Shown here: positions 5,995 to 11,722 of the stretch, one piece after another
How the letters are laid out: every line of letters begins with the position of its first letter
Position numbering within the stretch: the stretch's first letter is position 1
DNA from: CAZTLI01 sp964614375
GTDB taxonomy: Bacteria; Chloroflexota; Anaerolineae; Aggregatilineales; Phototrophicaceae
Reading direction: 5' to 3'
NCBI GenBank assembly: GCA_964614375.1
Contig: CAZTLI010000140.1
Coordinates: forward strand, 1 to 11,722
Length of the DNA stretch: 11,722 nucleotides
Made by a program: the position numbers and the translations under genes
The notes under the pieces: model-generated
Database searches by the model: none
What the model was told of the DNA's origin: nothing
Seen by the model: the letters and a program-made list of their open reading frames with translations, nothing else

Positions 5995-6492
5995 TTATGG
6001 GTTGGGCGAGAACCGCGCCTGTAACATCGCCACCAATCCACCCGCGTTGATAATGGCCTGCACTGAATCCGGCAGCGGCGCAATCGGGAAACTGTGTCCA
6101 GCCGCTGTGTGGATGCAGCCCTGCATCCGGTCTATCGTCATCATGTCGCCTGTTTGGACGTGCGGACGTAAATCCGGGCAGACGATGGGATGCACACCCT
6201 GATTGATGCAGTTGCGGAAATAGAGACCATTGAATGACGCCGCGATAATCGTCGTCACGCCGCAGTATTTGAGCGCGGTCACAGCCTGTTCGCGACTGCT
6301 GCCGCAGCCCCAATTGCGTCCTGCGACAATGACATCGCCGATCTGCGCGTTGGTCGCAAAATTCGGATCGAGGTCTTCCAATGCTTTTGAAGCGATTTCG
6401 TCCGGCGTCCTGAGCGTATAGGTGTATTTGCCGGGAAAAATCACGTCCGTATTCACATTATCACCATAAACCCATACACGATGATGCGTCAT
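5995..6492 (-). CDS. lysU: Homoaconitase small subunit
   Basis: This 165-residue protein is the swivel (small) subunit of a two-subunit aconitase-family enzyme; with the large subunit it converts homocitrate to homoisocitrate through cis-homoaconitate. The family hallmarks are G-D-N-V-N-T-D-V-I-F-P-G-K-Y (10-23), G-R-N-W-G-C-G-S-S-R-E-Q-A (58-70) and Y-F-R-N-C-I-N-Q-G (91-99). The length is normal for LeuD/LysU proteins. The loop after P-G-K-Y (T-Y-T-L-R-T) is in the region that discriminates isopropylmalate from homocitrate type substrates. L-R-T there is compatible with homoaconitase, but I would not rest the call on it. The assignment comes mainly from the flanking homocitrate synthase and LysJ, LysK and LysZ genes; LeuD is the alternative. 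The ATG overlaps the large-subunit TGA by 4 nt, so the subunits are translationally coupled, with GGGAG about 10 nt upstream. Confidence 0.82.
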   Translation of the reverse strand: MTHHRVWVYGDNVNTDVIFPGKYTYTLRTPDEIASKALEDLDPNFATNAQIGDVIVAGRNWGCGSSREQAVTALKYCGVTTIIAASFNGLYFRNCINQGVHPIVCPDLRPHVQTGDMMTIDRMQGCIHTAAGHSFPIAPLPDSVQAIINAGGLVAMLQARFSPNP

Positions 6493-7745
6493 GCTAAAAA
6501 TTCTCCCGGATGCGTGACTTGCCCGGTGATGGCACTGGCCGCGACGACATAAGGACTAGCGAGATAGACATCGGCTTCGGGCGTGCCCATGCGTCCACGA
6601 AAGTTGCGATTGGCGCTGCTGATGGTGGCTTCGGCAGGGGCAGGGATGCCCATGTGATTGCCCATACACGGCCCACAGCCCGGTGTGCCAATTGTCGCCC
6701 CGGCTGCGATGAGCGTTTGCAATACACCGGTCTCAACTGCCTGGAGCAGCACCTGTGAACTGGCGGGAATGACGATCATGCGGATAGCTGTTCTATGACC
6801 CTGTAACACAGCAGCGGCGGCGGCGAGGTCTTCATACCGTCCGTTGGTGCATGTCCCCAAAAACGCCTGCTGCACAGGTTGACCCACTACTTCAGACAGC
6901 GGCACGACATTATCCGGGGCATGGGGACGGGCGATTTGTGGTTCTAAGGTATTCACATTGACTGTCCACTCGGCGTCATAGCGCGCATCCACATCGGGAT
7001 AGAGGGGGGTATAGTCGCGCTGAGATTTGGCGTTCAGATAATTGAAAATGAAATCGTCGGGCGGGAGATAGGCGTTCATCGCGCCAAACTCCGCCATCAT
7101 ATTGGGCAGGACGGCCCGTTCATCGAGTGAAAGGTGCGAAATTGTGTCACCTGCAAATTCAATCGAACGATAGCCGCCACCATCGCAGCCCCAGCGACCA
7201 ATGATGTGGAGGGCGATGTCTTTCGCGGTGACGCCCGCCGATAGTCGCCCGGTGAGTATGAGACGCACGGCTTCGGGCACACGCAGCCATAATTCACCCG
7301 TCGCCCAGAGTGCCGCCATCTCCGTCCGGCCTACGCCCATGCCAAACGCGCCCAACCAGCCAAAATGCGTCGTGTGACTATCCGCGCCGAGGATGACCTC
7401 TCCCGGCAGCACCAGCGCCTCCTCGCTGATGACCTGATGACAGATACCGCGACCGACTTCAAAAAAGTGGTTGATACCCTGTTGTGTGACCCATTCACGG
7501 ATTTCGGCGTGATTCTGTGCGTGACGTGTGGTTGGCGCGGGCGCGGCATGGTCAAGCGTGATGGCCACTCGCTCAGGATGGGCGATACGTGATGCGCCCG
7601 TTTCGGCAAAGATGCGCCGGATAGCCGCTGAATTATCATGACTGAATATCACGTCTGGCTTGACCATCAGGACATCGCCCGCGTTGACGTGCGATTGTCC
7701 CGATGCGCGCGCGAGTGCTTTTTCGGCAAAGGTCTGCCCGGTCAT
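6489..7745 (-). CDS. lysT: Homoaconitase large subunit, [4Fe-4S] enzyme
   Basis: This 418-residue protein is the catalytic subunit of the aconitase-family hydro-lyase. The three cluster-binding cysteines are all present: C299 in F-L-G-T-C-T-N-G-R, and C357 and C360 in P-G-C-G-P-C-M-G. Other conserved parts are H-D-N-S-A (36-40), L-D-H-A-A-P (65-70), G-A-D-S-H-T-T (120-126) and the C-terminal N-R-N-F-R-G-R-M-G (379-387), which binds the substrate carboxylate. The length fits the short LeuC/LysT type rather than the fused aconitase type. With LysU it makes homoisocitrate for the lysine pathway; isopropylmalate dehydratase (leucine) is the alternative and is rejected on context. The ATG overlaps the homocitrate synthase TGA by 4 nt (ATGA), with GGAGG about 8 nt upstream inside the preceding gene. 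Like other [4Fe-4S] hydro-lyases it is expected to be oxygen-sensitive. Confidence 0.85.
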   Translation of the reverse strand: MTGQTFAEKALARASGQSHVNAGDVLMVKPDVIFSHDNSAAIRRIFAETGASRIAHPERVAITLDHAAPAPTTRHAQNHAEIREWVTQQGINHFFEVGRGICHQVISEEALVLPGEVILGADSHTTHFGWLGAFGMGVGRTEMAALWATGELWLRVPEAVRLILTGRLSAGVTAKDIALHIIGRWGCDGGGYRSIEFAGDTISHLSLDERAVLPNMMAEFGAMNAYLPPDDFIFNYLNAKSQRDYTPLYPDVDARYDAEWTVNVNTLEPQIARPHAPDNVVPLSEVVGQPVQQAFLGTCTNGRYEDLAAAAAVLQGHRTAIRMIVIPASSQVLLQAVETGVLQTLIAAGATIGTPGCGPCMGNHMGIPAPAEATISSANRNFRGRMGTPEADVYLASPYVVAASAITGQVTHPGEFLA

Positions 7746-8878
7746 GATTGCGCCTCCGCCAACAGCAGCGTGTCGATTTCGTCCAGACTCATCGCCGTGT
7801 CATCGGCCCGCGCTTTGATGGTCTGTGTAATTGCCCGCAGACGGTCATCATCAAGCTGCAAACCCAATCGCTGTGCCCGGTCACGGATGGCGTTCCAGCC
7901 TGTCAAATGATGCCCGATGCTGATGTGCCGATTCAGTCCAAAATCAGCCGGGTCGAGAATCTCATAGGTTTCGGGGTCAGCCAGCACCGCTTTGGCGTGG
8001 ATTCCGGCTTTGTGGATAAAGGCGCTCGACCCCGTTATGTAGTTATTAAACGGAATAGCGAGGTCACAATAGCTGGCAATCAGCGCGTCGATATGGGGCA
8101 GCAGCGGCAAATTGTATTTAGCGACATAGGCGCGATTGAGCGTATACAGGCGGGCGATGAGTCCACCGAGTGACGTGATGCCGTTGCGCTCCCCGATGCC
8201 GAGCACCGTCGTGTCGATGTGCGTCGCTCCGGCTTCGAGGGCAGCACAGGCATTGGCGATGGCACAACCACTGTCGTTGTGCCCGTGAAATTCTACATCC
8301 AGCCCGGTCAATCGCACCAGGTGATGCACCAGATTATAGACCTGCCCCGGCAGCGCCACACCAACTGTATCTGCCACACCGAGTCGATTCACCAGTCCCA
8401 TATCGGCAATGGCCAGATACACCCGCAGTAAATCCGACTCGCGACTGCGAAAACTGTCTTCGGTGCTGAAACGCAGAATCGTGTCTGGCGCTTGCTGGCG
8501 GATAAAACTGAGCACCTCAGCGGCGAGGTCGATAATCTGGGCGATGGATTTGCCGTGACTGTGCTGCATCAACTGTGGCGATGTGCCGATGACGACATCC
8601 ACGCCATGCACACCTGTATCCAATGCCCGGAGCGCGTCGTCTTTCGCACAGCGGATATGTGTCAAAACACGCAAACGATAACCCGCATTCACCACTGCCC
8701 GGATGTCCGCTTCACTGCGCGGCGAGGCGCAGGGCGAGGTCATTTCCAGCATTTCGACGCCGAAGTCGTCCAGCAATCCGGCGATTTCCAGCTTTTGTGC
8801 AGTGGTGAAGGTGGCGTTAGTGTATTGTTCGCCCTCGCGCAGCGTACTTTCGATAATACTAAAGTGGTCGAGTGGCAT
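7742..8878 (-). CDS. Homocitrate synthase
   Basis: This 378-residue enzyme catalyses the first step of AAA lysine synthesis, condensing acetyl-CoA with 2-oxoglutarate. It is a DRE-TIM metallolyase: I-I-E-S-T-L-R-E-G-E-Q (8-18) supplies metal ligand E10 and catalytic R14, F-H-G-H-N-D (197-202) gives ligands H198 and H200, and H294 in H-K-A-G-I-H is the lid residue. G-I-G-E-R-N-G-I-T (227-235) is also typical. Length and motifs fit homocitrate synthase rather than 2-isopropylmalate synthase, which is longer and has a regulatory domain; none is present. L-T-H-I-R-C, G-V-D-V-V-I-G-T-S, S-H-G-K, T-Y-E-I-L-D-P and L-T-G-W-N-A-I recall the fungal Lys20/Lys21/Lys4 enzymes. Asp80 and Asp81 lie where fungal enzymes have residues used in lysine feedback inhibition, so inhibition by lysine is plausible. 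The ATG is 14 nt after the LysK stop, with a GGGGGG ribosome site about 9 nt upstream. Confidence 0.88.
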   Translation of the reverse strand: MPLDHFSIIESTLREGEQYTNATFTTAQKLEIAGLLDDFGVEMLEMTSPCASPRSEADIRAVVNAGYRLRVLTHIRCAKDDALRALDTGVHGVDVVIGTSPQLMQHSHGKSIAQIIDLAAEVLSFIRQQAPDTILRFSTEDSFRSRESDLLRVYLAIADMGLVNRLGVADTVGVALPGQVYNLVHHLVRLTGLDVEFHGHNDSGCAIANACAALEAGATHIDTTVLGIGERNGITSLGGLIARLYTLNRAYVAKYNLPLLPHIDALIASYCDLAIPFNNYITGSSAFIHKAGIHAKAVLADPETYEILDPADFGLNRHISIGHHLTGWNAIRDRAQRLGLQLDDDRLRAITQTIKARADDTAMSLDEIDTLLLAEAQS

Positions 8879-8892
8879 GGGTCAATTCCCCC

Positions 8893-9963
8893 CTATAAGC
8901 GTTCGAGGACACCTGTTAATATAGCGATGGCGCGCAGATATTCATCCAAATCGAGATGTTCATCTGGCGTGTGGTCGAGTGCCGAATCACCGGGGCCATA
9001 GGCGACGATGGGGCAATCCCACACTGGCCCGACGACGTTCATATCGGATGTGCCTGTTTTGTGGACGAAGCGCGGCCTGCCACTTTGTTCACGAATCGCA
9101 CCCCGAAATGCGCGTGCCAGGGGCGAGTCTTTCGCGCCAACAAATGCCGTCTCCGCGCCATAGGGTCGCAGCGCTGCGCCAGCGTCGGGCTGTAAATCGG
9201 TGGCGATTCGTGCGGGTGAAGCGCCCGGCGGCAGTCGCAAGCCAATCGTCATCTCGGCAATGCCGTTAACGCCTTCCTGCCAGGTATTCAAATCCCGCAG
9301 CGAGACATCCAATCGCCCAAAAATCGACTCAATGCCCGCATTGACTGCTTCAGCATAGGCTTGCACACGCGACCAGTAGGCGACAGCGCGTTCGGCTGGA
9401 CTGAGGGCTGTACCGGCACTATGGGCGAGTCCGCCTTCCCAGCGCCAATCGAGCAAGAGACGACCCTTATAACCAAGCGTGATTCTGTCCCAACTGGACG
9501 GTTCGCCAATGATGCACATTTCCGGTTGAAACGTCGTGGCGATGTGCCGCGCGCCTTTGCTGGTGGCCGCTTCTTCTTCGACTGCGCCGACGACAATCAC
9601 GCGCACATCATCCGGCAGCGCTGCGCGGGCGGCAGCGGCAGCAAATGTACACAGCGCCCCTTTCGCATCGACAGAACCGCGCCCGTACAAGCTGCGTCCA
9701 TCAATGTGGACAGGCGGGTTGCCGGGGAAGGTGTCGATGTGACCGAGCAGCATGATGTCGCGCGGGCCTGTGCCGATACTGCCGACGGCGTTCCCCGCTT
9801 CATCGACATAGGCATCGGCGTAACCGTGTGCCGTCATCCAATCGACCAGCGCTTGCACAGCGGCGGCTTCCTCGTGCGAGGGACTCGGTGTGGCGACCAG
9901 ATCGTGCAGCAGTGTTTCGGCGATTGTATCGGTGAGGGTGAATGTTTGCTGGGTAGTAATCAT
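8893..9963 (-). CDS. lysK: LysW-lysine hydrolase (M20 family metallopeptidase)
   Basis: This 356-residue enzyme releases free lysine from the C-terminal glutamate of the carrier protein LysW, the last step of the pathway. It has the M20 zinc site: G-H-I-D-T (H75, D77), G-R-G-S-V-D-A-K-G with bridging D99, the E-E-E triplet (129-131) with the catalytic base and a ligand, G-E-P-S (E154), and D-H-T-P-D-E-H near the C-terminus (H331). V-G-A-V-E-E-E-A-x-x-S-K-G-A and G-E-P-S-x-W-D-x-I-T-L-G-Y-K-G-R are, as I recall them, characteristic of Thermus LysK and separate it from ArgE and DapE. The ATG lies 2 nt after the LysJ stop and the TAG is 14 nt before homocitrate synthase. A homologue releasing ornithine in a LysW-type arginine route is the alternative, but the neighbours favour lysine; it may do both. 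Confidence 0.86.
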   Translation of the reverse strand: MITTQQTFTLTDTIAETLLHDLVATPSPSHEEAAAVQALVDWMTAHGYADAYVDEAGNAVGSIGTGPRDIMLLGHIDTFPGNPPVHIDGRSLYGRGSVDAKGALCTFAAAAARAALPDDVRVIVVGAVEEEAATSKGARHIATTFQPEMCIIGEPSSWDRITLGYKGRLLLDWRWEGGLAHSAGTALSPAERAVAYWSRVQAYAEAVNAGIESIFGRLDVSLRDLNTWQEGVNGIAEMTIGLRLPPGASPARIATDLQPDAGAALRPYGAETAFVGAKDSPLARAFRGAIREQSGRPRFVHKTGTSDMNVVGPVWDCPIVAYGPGDSALDHTPDEHLDLDEYLRAIAILTGVLERL

Positions 9964-9965
9964 AG

Positions 9966-11138
9966 TCAGGTGTCCAGTGCAACGGCAATCGCATCGACAA
10001 TGCGCTGAAGTTCGGCCTGTGTGATGACCAGCGGCGGCAGCAAGCGCAGCACATTCATGCCTGCGGGGAGTGCCAGCACACCCTGTTCCTGCAAGGACTG
10101 CAAAACAGGGGTCACACGCCCGCGCAGTTCGATGCCAATCATCAAACCACGTCCGCGTATCGCGCGAATCGCCTGTAAATCCAATTCATAGAGCGCTTCA
10201 ATGAACCATGTGCCCATGTCTGCCGCGTAGTGGGGTCGATTTTCATCATGCAGCGCTGTTATCGCCGCAACAGCCGCCGCGCACGCCAGCGGATTGCCGC
10301 CAAAGGTGCTGCCATGTGTGCCTGCCGGAATTGTGCCCAACGAGTCACGCCATGCGACTGCGCCCATTGGTACGCCACCTGCGATGCCTTTGCCGAGCGC
10401 CACCATGTCGGGGATGATTCCACTATGCTGGAAGCCAAACCACTGGCCCGTGCGCCCGAATCCGGTCTGAATTTCGTCTATCACCAGCAGCGCGCCCTGC
10501 GCGTCACATAATGCCCGCAAACCCTGTAAATAATCCACATCGGCGGGATTGACGCCGCCTTCCCCCTGTATGGCTTCGATAAAGACTGCGGCTGTGTCGC
10601 TGGTGATGGCTGCGCGTGCAGAATCGAGGTCGTTATAGCTGATGTGTGTCACATCGGGCAGCCAAGCGGCGAATGGGTCGCGATATTTGGCTTTCCACGT
10701 CATCGACAGCGCGCCCAGCGTCCTTCCGTGAAAGGCTTGTTTTGCCGCGACAATACCTGAGCGTCCGGTGAACAGTCGCGCGACTTTCAACGCGCCTTCT
10801 ATCGCCTCTGCGCCACTGTTGCACAGGAAGAAGCGGTTGAGGTCTCCCGGCAAAATCTCTGCCAATAGGCCATAGAGTGCCGCGCGGCGGTCATTGTAGA
10901 AAATCTCGGCGCAGGTGATGAGTGTCTGGGCCTGGGCTTGAATCGCCCCCACAACTGCTGGATGACTGTGCCCTAACAGGGCCACGCCCATGCCGCTGGT
11001 CGCGTCGAGATAGGCAATGCCGGCGTCATCCCAGACAGTGCTGCCTTGCCCACGCACAATCGCCAGTGGACGTTTGCTGTATGCGCCGGATGTATGGGTA
11101 TTTTCCAATGCGAGGGTTGATATATCTGTTTTTAGCAT
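9966..11138 (-). CDS. lysJ: LysW-gamma-L-lysine aminotransferase (class III, PLP)
   Basis: This 390-residue class III aminotransferase converts LysW-bound aminoadipate semialdehyde to LysW-lysine, with glutamate as donor. PLP-site parts are N-S-G-A-E-A (107-112), D-E-I-Q-T-G (221-226) and the Schiff-base lysine K250 in V-A-L-G-K-G. H-G-S-T-F-G-G-N-P-L (275-284) is the phosphate-binding segment of the partner subunit in this dimer family. Y-S-K-R-P-L-A-I-V-R-G-Q-G near the N-terminus and V-L-R-L-L-P-P-L-V-I near the C-terminus match the LysJ/ArgD group. ArgD (acetylornithine aminotransferase) is the alternative, and some organisms use one enzyme for both; being flanked by LysZ and LysK favours the LysW role. 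The ATG overlaps the LysZ stop by 7 nt (ATGCTAA) and has only a distant purine stretch upstream, so translation likely depends on termination of LysZ. Confidence 0.86.
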   Translation of the reverse strand: MLKTDISTLALENTHTSGAYSKRPLAIVRGQGSTVWDDAGIAYLDATSGMGVALLGHSHPAVVGAIQAQAQTLITCAEIFYNDRRAALYGLLAEILPGDLNRFFLCNSGAEAIEGALKVARLFTGRSGIVAAKQAFHGRTLGALSMTWKAKYRDPFAAWLPDVTHISYNDLDSARAAITSDTAAVFIEAIQGEGGVNPADVDYLQGLRALCDAQGALLVIDEIQTGFGRTGQWFGFQHSGIIPDMVALGKGIAGGVPMGAVAWRDSLGTIPAGTHGSTFGGNPLACAAAVAAITALHDENRPHYAADMGTWFIEALYELDLQAIRAIRGRGLMIGIELRGRVTPVLQSLQEQGVLALPAGMNVLRLLPPLVITQAELQRIVDAIAVALDT

Positions 11139-11722
11139 GGGGTGAACACCGTTCCTGCGCCCCTGAGCGCCTGTGTGACCGGGTTTGTCACCCGCCCATC
11201 GCTAATAATCACGCGACCTGCGCCGCCTTCCAGCGCTTCCTGCGCGCCTAAGACTTTGCGTTTCATCCGTCCTTGTGCCCAATCCATCGCGCGCTCGACT
11301 TCGCGCAGCGATACGTCTGCGACAAAGCTGCTTTCGTCAGGATAATGACGATACAGGCCGCGCACATTGCTCAGGATGACCAGTTCGCTGGCGTGCAATG
11401 TCGAAGCGACAGCCGCACTCGCCCGGTCACCGTCGATATTAAGCAGGCCATCTTCGCTGATTGCCAGTGGCGGCACGACAGGCACAATGCCCGCATTCAA
11501 CCAGCGATGCAGTGTCGCGCCATCCACGCCGCTAATCGTCCCGCTGTAATCATCGCGAATGATGCGGATGCGCCCATCGACCACTGCGCGCACGGCTGCT
11601 TTGCGTGTGCCGCGAATCACGGGCGGATTAAACAGGTCTATCGTGTCGATTCCATAAGCAGTCAGGCAGTCGCGCACCTGCTGATTGACCTGACTCGCCG
11701 CTTCGACAAACAGGTCGCGCGT
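11132..11722 (-). CDS. lysZ: LysW-aminoadipate kinase, C-terminal 196 residues (5' end outside the window)
   Basis: This is a partial gene of the amino acid kinase family. It phosphorylates the gamma-carboxyl of LysW-bound alpha-aminoadipate with ATP. The reading frame stays open to the right edge, so the GTG at 11675-11677 is internal and about 70 N-terminal residues (the Lys and Gly-rich phosphate loop) are missing. Visible parts are R-D-D-Y-S-G-T-I, P-V-V-P-P-L-A-I-S, N-I-D-G-D-R-A-S-A-A-V-A (substrate and nucleotide region), L-S-N-V-R-G-L, and G-R-M-K-R-K-V-L-G-A with the second catalytic Lys. G-R-M-K-x-K and R-x-D-x-x-G are, as I recall them, typical of LysZ, whereas ArgB has G-G-M-x-x-K. 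It is the most upstream lysine gene in the window; its TAA lies inside the start of LysJ. LysW, LysX and LysY are expected near it but cannot be seen. Confidence 0.85.
   Translation of the reverse strand, partial: TRDLFVEAASQVNQQVRDCLTAYGIDTIDLFNPPVIRGTRKAAVRAVVDGRIRIIRDDYSGTISGVDGATLHRWLNAGIVPVVPPLAISEDGLLNIDGDRASAAVASTLHASELVILSNVRGLYRHYPDESSFVADVSLREVERAMDWAQGRMKRKVLGAQEALEGGAGRVIISDGRVTNPVTQALRGAGTVFTPC

Noticed and set aside
5981..6313. Minus-strand 110-residue frame overlapping lysU in another frame
   Set aside because: It overlaps the well-supported small homoaconitase subunit and shows no motif of its own.
5995..7745. LeuC/LeuD (isopropylmalate dehydratase) for the two aconitase-family subunits
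   Set aside because: Motifs do not separate them cleanly, but the genes overlap homocitrate synthase by 4 nt and are followed by no leucine gene, so homoaconitase is the better reading.
9361..10008. Plus-strand open frame of 215 residues opposite lysK
   Set aside because: It lies almost wholly antisense to a gene with full catalytic motifs, is Arg/Cys-rich with no recognisable domain, and reflects codon bias of the real gene. The similar frames at 1087-1770 and 5513-5986 were rejected for the same reason.
9966..11722. ArgB and ArgD for the kinase and aminotransferase
   Set aside because: The kinase has G-R-M-K-R-K rather than the ArgB pattern, and both genes are coupled to a LysK-type hydrolase and homocitrate synthase. 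A dual lysine/arginine role remains possible.
1..11722. Mobile elements, CRISPR arrays, tRNA or rRNA genes, defence system
   Set aside because: No transposase or integrase motifs, no regularly spaced repeats and no cloverleaf-like sequence were seen; all sizeable genes fit metabolic or surface-protein roles.

Overview
The window is a dense bacterial chromosome segment in which all but one of the genes lie on the minus strand. Its right-hand two thirds (about 5995 to 11722) is a tightly packed lysine operon of the alpha-aminoadipate (AAA) route that uses the carrier protein LysW. Read in transcription order (right to left) it holds LysZ kinase (cut by the window edge), LysJ aminotransferase, LysK hydrolase, homocitrate synthase, and the large and small homoaconitase subunits. 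Junctions are 4 to 7 nt overlaps or gaps of 2 and 14 nt, so this is one co-transcribed and translationally coupled unit. Together the genes supply the entry steps (2-oxoglutarate + acetyl-CoA to homocitrate to homoisocitrate) and three of the last four steps on LysW-bound aminoadipate. Homoisocitrate dehydrogenase, LysN, LysX, LysW and LysY are not in the window and are presumably encoded upstream, beyond the right edge, or elsewhere.

Immediately downstream (4574 to 5944) is an NAD(P)-dependent aldehyde dehydrogenase that has its own extended -10 promoter candidate in the 50-nt gap. A strong, probably bidirectional, hairpin terminator at 4427 to 4461 separates it from the only plus-strand gene, a small DUF3592-like membrane protein with a perfect but potentially sequestered Shine-Dalgarno sequence.

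The left third holds a secreted beta-propeller (TolB/PD40-like) protein, an amidohydrolase with a complete binuclear metal site, a 169-residue protein that I do not recognise, and the first 61 codons of a TrmO/TsaA-type tRNA methyltransferase. Promoter-like elements are visible upstream of several of these genes. The clearest is a perfect TATAAT flanked by two 9-nt direct repeats upstream of the unknown gene.

Organism: LysW-type lysine synthesis in a bacterium, moderately high GC, TATAAT-type -10 boxes and secreted beta-propeller proteins with short Arg-rich signal peptides suggest Chloroflexota (Anaerolineae-like) or, less likely, a relative of Deinococcus-Thermus. This is inference; there is no rRNA or marker gene in the window. 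No mobile element, CRISPR array, tRNA or rRNA was seen, and the window reads as a housekeeping region. The most notable point is a homocitrate synthase that resembles the fungal enzyme more than I would expect next to Thermus-type LysJ, LysK and LysZ.
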